A stretch of DNA of 64,000 nt from Kryptolebias marmoratus (Eukaryota; Chordata; Actinopteri; Cyprinodontiformes; Rivulidae). Both the position numbers and the translations under genes were made by a program. Shown here piece after piece: positions 61,301 to 64,000 of the stretch. The stretch is taken from contig NC_051434.1 in NCBI RefSeq assembly GCF_001649575.2, forward strand, positions 22,342,823 to 22,406,822, read 5' to 3'. Under the pieces are notes generated by a model. That model did not search any database. It was not told where the DNA came from and saw only the letters and a program-made list of their open reading frames with translations. Position 1 is the first letter of the stretch. Each line of letters begins with the position of its first letter.

Positions 61301-61764
61301 TAAGTCAGTTATTTTGCAGTCCTACTTTATTATTACTAAAAAGAACTCTGTGCTTTTTGCGTAAAATAGTGAATGTACCTCCAAGCACTTCATCATAGAA
61401 ATTATGTGCACCTTGTAATGACTACAAAGTTTACAAATATAATAAAGCCTGTATTTGATTCTGTTGTTGTTTCTGTTGTAAAGTGCTTTGGATCGCCTTG
61501 TTGCCGAAAAGTGCTATGTAAATAAATCTCACTTCACTTCATTTATTTGTGACACTTGTGTTAAATTAGTTGAACAAAAATGCATAAATTATAGAAATTC
61601 CTTACCTGTGATGACTTTCTTTTCTGGGCATTTTGGATATGTATACACCAGAGAGAATGACTTCAGTGACTTTTGCACTGATGATGCAAATGGAGCTGGG
61701 GCCCTAAATCTGCCAATTTCCTTCTTCATAGAAGCAAATCGAGTCTTTTCCACTTGACTCAGTC
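25269..61764 (-). CDS. Ubl-Ubl-E2-U-box hybrid ubiquitin ligase gene (whole gene, at least 13 exons)
   Basis: Minus-strand exons in coding order: 61764-61606, 60360-60223, 47697-47594, 47483 to about 47320, 46843-46712, 46616-46471, 42257-42114, 33182-32248 (split by a hAT element), 29973-29849, 29699-29554, 27610-27508, 27287-27151, 25395-25269. The protein would carry two ubiquitin-like folds, a middle region I do not recognise, a UBC (E2) fold with its active-site Cys, and a C-terminal U-box. An E2 carries ubiquitin as a thioester and a U-box recruits E2s and directs transfer, so one chain could join both steps; this is inference from the domains. Phases agree at all UBC and U-box junctions, at 61606/60360, 47594/47483 and across 46843-42114. 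At least one exon is missing between 60223 and 47697 (phase 1 to 0). The donors near 47320 and 42114 are unsettled, and the true start lies upstream of 61764. I know no named orthologue. Confidence 0.75.
25899..25939. repeat. Perfect 17-bp inverted repeat with 7-nt loop
   Basis: The left arm CTTTTATTTAATTTTAA (25899-25915) and right arm 25923-25939 are exact reverse complements around AGCGGCG. It lies in the last intron of the E2/U-box gene. Confidence 0.9.
26550..26960 (+). mobile_element. L2-clade LINE, C-terminal ORF2 remnant
   Basis: In broken plus-strand frames it reads like the conserved end of L2-type reverse transcriptases: [16 protein letters not shown], then [11 protein letters not shown], then LLTNKALNN, and finally [18 protein letters not shown]. 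Stops interrupt it. Confidence 0.7.
27151..27287 (-). CDS. E2/U-box gene: first half of the U-box
   Basis: Acceptor GATTTTAAAG, donor GTAAGT (rc at 27145-27150). It encodes [20 protein letters not shown], then [20 protein letters not shown] and ENHLKT. The pattern of Ile-Cys-Pro-Leu, hydrophobic-DPV, a Gly turn, (V/T)YER and a helix is the diagnostic first half of a U-box. It begins in phase 0 straight after the UBC C-terminal helix exon and ends in phase 2. Confidence 0.85.
27508..27610 (-). CDS. E2/U-box gene: C-terminal helices of the UBC domain
   Basis: The acceptor is ATGGAAG and the donor is AAG|GTAGTG. It encodes [20 protein letters not shown], then [14 protein letters not shown], the amphipathic C-terminal helices typical of E2s. 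The first base completes the Ser codon begun by the previous exon. Only a few bases upstream of the acceptor the intron becomes Rex3 sequence, so part of the splice-acceptor region is LINE-derived. Confidence 0.8.
27618..29255 (-). mobile_element. Rex3/RTE-clade LINE, truncated at both ends, with a 486-N gap
   Basis: The minus strand encodes reverse transcriptase pieces: [20 protein letters not shown], then [17 protein letters not shown], then [19 protein letters not shown]. After the gap comes the RTE C-terminal part [20 protein letters not shown] with [11 protein letters not shown]. It stops abruptly at about 27618, without the usual (GGAT)n tail, next to an exon of the E2/U-box gene. Frame breaks occur near 28870-28910. 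Confidence 0.85.
27854..28339. other. Assembly gap (486 N)
   Basis: Inside the Rex3 copy, in the RT/C-terminal part. Confidence 0.99.
29554..29699 (-). CDS. E2/U-box gene: catalytic-cysteine exon of the UBC domain
   Basis: Acceptor TTAATAAAG, donor GACAG|GTAACA. It encodes [20 protein letters not shown], then [20 protein letters not shown] and [12 protein letters not shown] carries the expected thioester Cys, and the helix with PxPxDPL is typical of E2s. The canonical His-Pro-Asn motif reads His-Cys-Asn here; the Asn that supports catalysis in most E2s is kept. 146 nt, phase 0 to phase 2, matching both neighbours. Confidence 0.85.
29849..29973 (-). CDS. E2/U-box gene: central beta-sheet of the UBC domain
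   Basis: Acceptor CTTTACAG, donor CCT|GTATCC. It encodes [20 protein letters not shown], then [20 protein letters not shown] and Pro. GP-x-DTPYE-x-GVF and YP-x-PPKV-x-FVTP are the most conserved E2 stretches. It starts in phase 1 and ends in phase 0, consistent with its neighbours. Confidence 0.9.
30000..32240. other. No gene recognised in this intron
   Basis: Contains short frames (for example 30301-30531 and 31019-31330 on the plus strand) without recognisable domains, a CAAA simple run at 31758-31775 and AT-rich sequence. Decayed transposon parts are possible. Confidence 0.35.
32248..33182 (-). CDS. E2/U-box gene: first UBC exon, interrupted by a hAT element
   Basis: Host exon parts are about 33182 (or 33166) to 33082 and 32291-32248, donor TTCA|GTAGGT. 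Read without the insertion they encode [20 protein letters not shown], then [20 protein letters not shown] and TDF, the N-terminal helix and first strand of an E2 fold. The exon ends in phase 1 and joins 29973 to give a Thr-Phe-Trp start. The 790-bp element at 32292-33081 sits inside the codons, so this allele cannot encode an intact UBC domain unless the insert is spliced out or absent in other individuals. The acceptor is weak, and two positions are possible. Confidence 0.75.
32292..33081. mobile_element. Non-autonomous hAT transposon with 8-bp target duplication
   Basis: Ends are CAGTGACGTGCGGTGAGG (left) and CTGACCGCACGTCCCTG (right), imperfect inverted repeats. They are flanked by direct copies of GATGTGGT at 32284-32291 and 33082-33089. 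An 8-bp duplication is the hallmark of the hAT superfamily. No transposase frame is seen in 790 bp, so it must be mobilised in trans. It lies inside the first UBC exon. Confidence 0.9.
33317..33556 (-). other. Unrecognised short frame with a Cys/His finger-like motif
   Basis: 79 codons with [10 protein letters not shown], then [10 protein letters not shown], a C-x2-C...H-x3-4-H spacing. It could be a decayed transposon finger. It has no splice signals that connect it to the E2/U-box gene. Confidence 0.25.
33850..34790. other. AT-rich intron sequence, no gene
   Basis: Words such as TTAATTAATG, CATTAATACATG and TTATTAATG recur, probably an old MITE. An AAACTGAACTAAACTAAAC simple run lies near 34230-34250. 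Confidence 0.4.
34790..35320 (+). mobile_element. Diverged gypsy LTR of the 14307-14984 family
   Basis: The same phrase order as the LTR at 14307: CTGCAGCGGATCA, TTAAGGCAGTA, GACACTGGAGCAT, GTTTACCTG, then many ACTTACCTG pyrimidine phrases. There are numerous substitutions and no clear ends. Confidence 0.6.
35360..35389. repeat. (TA)n microsatellite
   Basis: About 15 uninterrupted TA units. Confidence 0.95.
35545..36005 (+). mobile_element. Old Rex3/RTE 3' fragment
   Basis: Matches the 3' end of the younger copy at 59230-59713 in order ([32 protein letters not shown] words) with many changes. It ends in GGATAA/GATGGATAAATAG, a decayed version of the (GGAT)n tail. Confidence 0.75.
36193..36560 (+). 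mobile_element. DNA transposon fragment, family also at 37831-38444
   Basis: Starts AATGCCCCTTTTCCACCAGC, then AAAGGTCCCGGCTCCACTC. It shares AGCATTAGCTTACCCTGCAA (36435) with 38055 before diverging. The right end is missing. Confidence 0.65.
36880..37175 (+). pseudogene. Transposon ORF1-like fragment (FP25-like), split by a gap
   Basis: The plus-strand frame [19 protein letters not shown], then [20 protein letters not shown] and ELKDL, enters the 100-N gap at 37027. It ends shortly after the gap with CTTSSD and a stop. The basic helix plus RN-G-IWIK resembles the FP25-like C-terminal domain found in transposon proteins. A pyrimidine-rich 3' part and AATAAA (37255) follow. Confidence 0.45.
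37797..39113. mobile_element. DNA transposon/MITE with TCCCAATACTCA terminal repeats
   Basis: TCCCAATACTCA (37798-37809) and its exact reverse complement TGAGTATTGGGA (39101-39112) mark the ends. GAATTGGGAC words occur again at 38517 and 39019. Another transposon (37831-38444) is nested inside. No coding capacity. Confidence 0.65.
37831..38444. mobile_element. Nested DNA transposon (GCCCCTTTCACACGG ends)
   Basis: The left end ATTGCCCCTTTCACACGGAC, with GGCTCCACTCTACTCGGCTC next to it, pairs with GAGCCGAGCGGAGTAGAGCC and TTGTGAAAGAGGCAT on the right. The minus strand at about 38265-38095 has a frame with [20 protein letters not shown], reminiscent of the start of a PIF/Harbinger transposase exon. 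This assignment is tentative. Confidence 0.6.
39268..41950 (-). mobile_element. Rex3/RTE LINE, 5'-truncated, with endonuclease and RT remnants and a 605-N gap
   Basis: The minus strand carries an endonuclease frame (41909-41259: [44 protein letters not shown]), an in-frame stop near 41259, a linker and RT start ([14 protein letters not shown]), RT after the gap ([19 protein letters not shown]) and the C-terminal [12 protein letters not shown] part. It ends in a (GGAT)n tail at 39268-39282. Such a 5' truncation with a GATG-type tail is typical of Rex3. It lies in an intron of the E2/U-box gene in the same orientation. Confidence 0.88.
40149..40753. other. Assembly gap (605 N)
   Basis: Inside the RT domain of the Rex3 copy. 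Confidence 0.99.
42114..42257 (-). CDS. E2/U-box gene: linker exon before the UBC domain
   Basis: The acceptor is TTTTCATAG. It encodes [20 protein letters not shown], then [20 protein letters not shown] and EQNIKGMM, a polar linker without a domain I know. It joins the preceding exon (46471) in phase 0. The donor is uncertain: GATG|GTTTTT is taken here, a poor match to consensus. Confidence 0.6.
42560..42720. repeat. Dispersed fish repeat (ACTCAAGTAAAAGTA family)
   Basis: AGAGGTGGAAAGAG, then TACTCAAATAAAAGTAG and CTACTCAAGTAAAAGTAAAA are the wording of a very common fish interspersed repeat. Class not assigned. Confidence 0.6.
42898..42939. repeat. Perfect 42-bp palindrome
   Basis: The two 21-bp arms are exact reverse complements with no spacer, centred on CTGCAG (42916-42921). 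A further GCAGAGATTAT direct copy overlaps the left edge at 42892. Confidence 0.92.
43090..44040. repeat. Long fish interspersed repeat ending in an AATAATAATGAAG tail
   Basis: Non-coding text with GCCACGCCC, CACCCAGTTTGAAGCCGAA, AAGATGGCCACC, GTGGCGGAATAATAATAAT and CACTGCTCGGGCCTAATTA. I recognise the terminal GGCGGAATAATAATAA...GCTCGGGCCTAAT wording as a repeat abundant in fish genomes. Its class is unknown to me. Confidence 0.6.
44573..44887. other. Assembly gap (315 N)
   Basis: In an intron of the E2/U-box gene. Confidence 0.99.
45030..45076. mobile_element. Tc1-like element right end
   Basis: CATGGGTGCCAATAATGGTG and AGCAGGACTGTA form a Tc1-type terminal repeat. The same end occurs at 53665-53712. 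The element body lies in or before the gap. Confidence 0.6.
45196..45987. mobile_element. Non-autonomous hAT element with 8-bp target duplication
   Basis: The ends TAGGCCTGTCATGATAAC and TTATTGCGACAGGCCTC are inverted repeats. They are flanked by identical CACGTGAT copies at 45188-45195 and 45988-45995. No transposase frame is seen in 792 bp. Confidence 0.88.
46471..46616 (-). CDS. E2/U-box gene: middle-region exon 2
   Basis: Acceptor TTTTTTGTAG, donor CAG|GTATAT. It encodes [20 protein letters not shown], then [20 protein letters not shown] and AYLMSEAQ in an open frame, phase 0 at both ends. Helical and hydrophobic; no domain recognised. Confidence 0.75.
46712..46843 (-). CDS. E2/U-box gene: middle-region exon 1
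   Basis: Acceptor CCTATTTAG, donor AAG|GTAACC. It encodes [20 protein letters not shown], then [20 protein letters not shown] and RTQK, phase 0 at both ends. Amphipathic helices; together with the next exon it may form one helical domain between the Ubl and UBC parts. Confidence 0.75.
47320..47483 (-). CDS. E2/U-box gene: second half of ubiquitin-like domain 2
   Basis: Acceptor GATGTTTCAG. It encodes [20 protein letters not shown] and YFTLSTF, then an acidic tail [14 protein letters not shown]. The TLxxCGIxxGSTVxxTLxxF pattern is the last part of a ubiquitin fold. The exon completes the Lys codon started by the preceding one. The donor near 47320-47330 is not clear (AGT|GTCTTG is the best phase-0 option). 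Confidence 0.75.
47594..47697 (-). CDS. E2/U-box gene: first half of ubiquitin-like domain 2
   Basis: Acceptor TTTTTACAG, donor AA|GTAAGG. It encodes [20 protein letters not shown], then [15 protein letters not shown] beta strand, a turn, then the helix [14 protein letters not shown] is the beta-alpha part of a ubiquitin fold. It lacks a Gly-Gly tail, so it is an integral Ubl domain and not a cleavable ubiquitin. Confidence 0.8.
47700..48960. other. No gene recognised; AAAAG simple repeat at 48258-48302
   Basis: AT-rich intron sequence. A run of AAAAG units (48258-48302) is a microsatellite. No exon joining the two Ubl domains was found here. Confidence 0.4.
48965..49860 (-). pseudogene. Ty3/gypsy-type integrase remnant
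   Basis: The minus strand shows an integrase core: [20 protein letters not shown] (first Asp), then [20 protein letters not shown] (second Asp) and SEVIAELY. An A-run of about 18 bases interrupts it near 49541-49558. After the run come [12 protein letters not shown] and [12 protein letters not shown] words in another frame with stops, then a C-terminal frame (49162-48968). It is a different gypsy family from the chromodomain copies at 3614-9051 and clearly inactive. Confidence 0.75.
50222..51275 (-). pseudogene. Non-LTR retrotransposon ORF1 end and endonuclease remnant
   Basis: ORF1-like frame 51266-50922 ([20 protein letters not shown], then [15 protein letters not shown]). After about 180 bp an endonuclease domain follows on the same strand (from about 50745: [11 protein letters not shown], then [20 protein letters not shown], then [13 protein letters not shown]). 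Order and strand suit one element, truncated inside ORF2 at about 50250 by a 400-bp block of unknown origin (49862-50250). Confidence 0.65.
51300..53340 (-). mobile_element. L2-clade LINE, decayed, split by an LTR
   Basis: RT pieces on the minus strand are [15 protein letters not shown] (53235 region), then [20 protein letters not shown], then [10 protein letters not shown] and [14 protein letters not shown] (the catalytic box reads FADD). The 3' part runs to 51300 with TTTATTTATATAGCACCTTC on the plus strand, the usual antisense wording of such LINE ends. Stops and frameshifts are many. The LTR at 51792-52224 separates 3' UTR and RT parts. Confidence 0.75.
51792..52224 (+). mobile_element. 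ERV-type LTR inserted in the L2 copy
   Basis: Starts TGTAATCGGGC and ends near CAGTACA. It has TATAAAAAG at 52077 and AATAAA at 52163, in the order of a promoter-R-U5 layout. It lies inside the L2 sequence. No clear target duplication is visible, so the exact ends are approximate. Confidence 0.55.
53372..53664 (-). mobile_element. Solo LTR with 4-bp target duplication
   Basis: 293 bp; on the plus strand it reads TGTAGCGTTCCCTCGG to GAATCGTTACA. ATAT flanks both sides (53368-53371 and 53665-53668). The antisense AATAAA equivalent (TTTATTG) at 53430 places the orientation on the minus strand. A 4-bp duplication suits an endogenous-retrovirus-type LTR. Confidence 0.75.
53665..53714. mobile_element. 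Tc1-like end, second copy
   Basis: TGTACTTAAACTTCATGGGT, then GCCAATAATGGTGAGCAGGA and CTGTA, nearly the same as 45020-45076. It directly abuts the solo LTR, which therefore inserted into the Tc1-like element. Confidence 0.6.
53715..55320. other. No gene recognised
   Basis: AT-rich to 54700. 54760-55320 is less AT-rich and looks like the start of a dispersed element that continues to the tail at 56190, but I cannot name it. Confidence 0.35.
55340..55400. repeat. (CA)n microsatellite
   Basis: About 30 interrupted CA units, followed at 55468-55490 by a poly-C tract containing two Ns. Confidence 0.9.
55500..56195 (+). mobile_element. TTAG-rich tandem block and LINE-type 3' tail
   Basis: Units containing TTCATGTTGGCTGTTAGCGG and TTTAGCATTATCATGTTT recur three to four times at 115-130 bp (55500-55800). 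The block ends in AAAGCACTTTGAATCGCCTT, GTGCTATATAAATAAA and (TTCAC)n at 56140-56192. The same tail occurs at 61470-61545, so it is an interspersed retroelement end. Confidence 0.6.
57589..59713 (+). mobile_element. Rex3/RTE LINE with perfect 13-bp target duplication and a 776-N gap
   Basis: The duplication ACATTTGCTATTA flanks the element at 57576-57588 and 59714-59726. It is 5'-truncated, starting in the endonuclease/linker region ([18 protein letters not shown]). After the gap comes a long open frame with [57 protein letters not shown] and [11 protein letters not shown], then a (GGAT)n tail. An open 3' frame plus an exact duplication means a recent insertion. It lies antisense in an intron of the E2/U-box gene. 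Confidence 0.92.
58208..58983. other. Assembly gap (776 N)
   Basis: Inside the RT domain of the Rex3 copy. Confidence 0.99.
59908..60100. mobile_element. Foldback MITE
   Basis: Left arm CCAATCCTGGTCCTAGAGGG then CCACTATCCTGCAGGTTTTA; right arm TAAAACCTGCAGGATAGTGG then TCCTCCAGGACCAGGATTGG. The arms pair almost fully around a 75-bp centre. This is the wording of common fish hAT-related MITEs. Confidence 0.8.
60223..60360 (-). CDS. E2/U-box gene: main part of ubiquitin-like domain 1
   Basis: Acceptor AAAATTGCAG, donor CAT|GTAAGC. It encodes [20 protein letters not shown], then [20 protein letters not shown] and PFFNT. A helix [16 protein letters not shown] followed by strand [12 protein letters not shown] is the ubiquitin pattern. 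It ends in phase 1, which does not fit the next exon I can see (47697, phase 0), so an exon is missing in between. Confidence 0.75.
60500..61165 (-). mobile_element. Old Rex3/RTE internal fragment
   Basis: Antisense words match the younger copies: GTGAACAAGACTCCCAG, CCACATCATCTGCAAAAAGC and TCCATCACTACTCTTTAAGA. These are the VLFTNE, LFADDVV and neighbouring RT regions. Heavily diverged. Confidence 0.7.
61470..61545 (+). mobile_element. LINE-type 3' tail, second copy
   Basis: AAGTGCTTTGGATCGCCTTG, GTGCTATGTAAATAAA and CACTTCACTTCA, as at 56140-56192. Only the tail is present here. Confidence 0.6.
61606..61764 (-). CDS. E2/U-box gene: first visible exon, start of ubiquitin-like domain 1
   Basis: Acceptor TTCAAACAG, donor ACAG|GTAAGG. 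It encodes [20 protein letters not shown], then [20 protein letters not shown] and [12 protein letters not shown]. The last part (SFSLVYTYP...KKVIT) is the first beta hairpin of a Ubl fold completed by the next exon in correct phase. It begins in phase 1 and has no initiator, so upstream exons lie beyond, probably outside the window. Confidence 0.7.
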
Positions 61765-62154
61765 CTGTTTGAAAATATATGTTTGACTAAATTACATGGT
61801 TTTAAAAACAGAAGTTTACAGCTCTAATATTCACATTTGATCAGAAATATAACACAAGATTTATTTTTGCATTATAAATAATAACCTTATGGGAATAAAT
61901 AAAATGAAAAAAACATGTTTTGAATAAAAACAATCAAATGTAGCTTATTGAACATACAATCACTGTAATCTGTTAGGTAATTTAATAATTTAACACATCG
62001 ATTTCTTTGGTCTTCAAAAAAATCCTGAACGCAACAGGAGGATTGTGATATTAAATATGAATCCACTCCTAACCATCTACAATTTTATATTACTCAAACA
62101 ACAGGCTGAGGCAGAGTAGTAGCTATTCAATTAGGATTATTGTGTAATCCTAGG

Positions 62155-62990
62155 CCAATTCTTCTTCGTCTTCCTTTGGCTGTTCCTGTCAGAGTCTGGT
62201 GATCCTGGTTGGGTTTTGGGTGCATTTCCTTCAATCTCCAGTAGATGGCACCAGCTCTACTGGAGGTTCTGCTGACAGGTGTTCCTCATCTACAATCAGC
62301 AAGGGAGGCTTATAAGGAGTGGGCAGCCAGCATGTCACCGTCAGAGTGTTAACTCATACTGGTTACGTTTGTTACTGCCCTGGCTCATGTTCTTGTTTCT
62401 GGAACTTGTTAATATTTCCTTGTCTTGTTTCAGGATTATTTAAGCCATTGTTCTTTTACCTGGAGGAATCTTCAAGTGCTGACTTGTCTCTGGGATCTCT
62501 ACGCTCCCTTCTTCCTGGACTACCTCCTTTGACCGAACCCTGCTCATCCTCCCTACCACCAAGGACCCAACCCAGGCTCTGCTCCTCTCTCCCTGGCGGT
62601 TCACTATCCACTCACCTGTAAGCTACTGTTATTGAGGATCATTTCCCCTATAAGACAAGAGACTCTGAATAACCTTTCTCCATCACAGTGACATTCCAGT
62701 TCCTGAGCTGCTGGTTCCTGATCACTACGGGCATTCTAATAAACATAAATTGCATTTTCACTCTGTCTCCTGAAGTGGGTTCTGCATGTGAGCCAAATCT
62801 CTGGCTAAGACCATGACAGTTCCCTTTTCAGGGGTCACCACAGTAAATCATCCTCCTTCATTTAACTCTGTCTTCTGCATCCTCTGTCCTCACTCCAGCT
62901 ATCTCCATGTCCTCTCTGACTGTATCCATGTATCTCCTCTTTGTCTTTTAACTGGCAGCTGCATCTTTAACATCCTTATTATTTTTTATC
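62155..62990. mobile_element. RTE-type LINE 3' end, split by a solo LTR
   Basis: CTTCTTCGTCTTCCTTTGGC before the LTR and TTCAGGGGTCACCACAGTAA, CTCTGTCTTCTGCATCCTC and CATGTATCTCCTCTTTGTC after it are the antisense wording of a common fish RTE 3' end. Without the LTR the two parts join at GTTCC. Confidence 0.65.
62187..62818 (+). mobile_element. Gypsy solo LTR with perfect 5-bp target duplication
   Basis: 632 bp, TGTCAGAGTCTGG to CCATGACA, with GTTCC on both sides (62182-62186 and 62819-62823) and AATAAA at 62739. The target is the RTE fragment. Confidence 0.92.
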
Positions 62991-62999
62991 TTTAGAGGG

Positions 63000-63835
63000 A
63001 ATCAAGTCGACTTCAGTCTTGGCACATGACAGTAGGTAAAATAATTCCCGTAAGTGAACAAAATCAGAGGGAGAACAATGGAATCAGACACCAAACTAAA
63101 AGCAAAAACGTAAAGTTCTTCTCTCTTCTGAAAATAAATGACAACTAAAAGCTGTAAAGACAAGAGCCAACAGAAGTAGAGTCATTTAGGGGAGGAAATT
63201 AAGCAGCAGAGAGCATTAAAGCAAAACTCATATGGAGATGAGTTGTGCTGAGATATTACGCACTCTAACAGGAGAATTACCATAACTGATCACCAAATTT
63301 AGTTGCAAACAAAGGCAAGGAGTATTTGATGTTTTCTCATTTTTATAAAGATCCTGATAAGTTTGAGTTGCAATAATCCCCAAACAACCATTTAATGATG
63401 TAGAAATTGTGTTAGAAACATAAAAATTCAAATAAACACATTGAAGATTGTGTATTTTGACAGCTAATATGGGTTTAAGATCTTTTTTCCCTCCACCAGT
63501 AATCTGGAGTATTTTGATAGAATAATTGCTTTTAATTTAAAAAAATCAATTTAACTCCAGTTGTAATGCAACAATACAGAAAGAATACCAATAGAGATGA
63601 ATACCTTTTGCAAGACACTGCATCTCTAAAACTCTCAGTAGTGATGACATTATGGGATTCTTTATTTACAAAATTGCTTCCAATTGAGCAAAAATTCCCA
63701 CCATCCTTCCTGCTGTTGCCTCTGATTTCCTGTCAGATGAGGCAGCTTTAGAAGTGTCGCTAGAACTTGATTTGTATTTAAACTGTTTTTGTCTTGTTGA
63801 ACATTATGGTTTGTCAAAAATAATAGCTTTATCTA
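63000..63835. other. No gene recognised
   Basis: AT-rich; no exon of the E2/U-box gene could be supported here. Confidence 0.4.
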
Positions 63836-63837
63836 AA

Positions 63838-63990
63838 CCAGGGTTGTCAAATGCCAGGCCTCGAGGGCCGCTGTCCTGGGAGGTTTAGGATTTTCTACTC
63901 CAACACACCTGATTCAAATGGTTTGATTAGCTCCTCACCAAATCATCAGGTTCTCCAGGAGCATGGCAACAAGTCATCCATTTAAAGCAA
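63838..63990. mobile_element. hAT-related MITE fragment
   Basis: CCAGGGTTGTCAAATGCCAG, GCCTCGAGGGCCGCTGTCCT and CTCCAACACACCTGATTCAA are the wording of a very common fish MITE. The right end is incomplete. Confidence 0.65.
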
Positions 63991-64000
63991 GAACACATCT

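Noticed and set aside
1..64000. CRISPR arrays, operons, bacterial genes
   Set aside because: No regularly spaced short repeats with unique spacers. The genome is clearly eukaryotic; the 39-, 42- and 118-bp arrays have no spacers.

Overview
This window is vertebrate nuclear DNA, almost certainly from a teleost fish. The evidence is a melanocortin-receptor exon, multi-exon genes with GT-AG introns, tRNA-like genes, a tRNA-derived SINE, Rex3/RTE, L2, hAT, Tc1-like and chromodomain Ty3/gypsy elements, and fish-type MITEs. It is a draft assembly: eight runs of N (9405-9504, 17766-17967, 20459-20558, 27854-28339, 37027-37126, 40149-40753, 44573-44887, 58208-58983) and isolated Ns at 3613, 11573 and 55472-55473. 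Three of the larger gaps lie inside Rex3 copies.

Left part (1-16.3 kb): a retrotransposon nest. A gypsy gag fragment with in-frame minisatellites (682-1426) sits beside an LTR (3-681, minus). Two chromodomain gypsy internal regions lie head to tail around a shared LTR (3614-9404), followed by solo and partial LTRs and a SINE. Exon 1 of a melanocortin-2-receptor-like gene (12776-13128) has a donor inside the DRY codons and no second exon in the window. A second copy of the first LTR (14307-14984, plus) is followed by the N-terminal half of a gag on the minus strand. The two gag halves, 14 kb apart and in opposite orientation, join in frame across a shared 5-bp duplication, so 682-14306 is inverted relative to an ancestor or was flipped in assembly.

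Middle-left (17.5-23 kb): two minus-strand copies of an intron-bearing gene combining C2H2-like fingers with a tyrosine recombinase domain. Between them are tRNA-Asp-like and tRNA-Gly-like sequences, a Myb/trihelix gene probably belonging to a DNA transposon, and a 118-bp minisatellite.

Right part (25.3-61.8 kb): one large minus-strand host gene spread over at least 13 exons. In protein order it encodes a ubiquitin-like domain (61764-60223), a second ubiquitin-like domain (47697 to about 47320), a middle region (46843-42114), a complete E2 ubiquitin-conjugating (UBC) domain (33182-27508) and a C-terminal U-box E3 domain (27287-25269). Codon phases agree at most junctions. A 790-bp hAT element with an 8-bp target duplication sits inside the first UBC exon. 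The introns hold Rex3, L2, hAT, gypsy and ERV-type insertions. This Ubl-Ubl-E2-U-box chain is the most interesting content of the window. The last 2 kb hold a solo LTR inside an RTE-type 3' end and a MITE.
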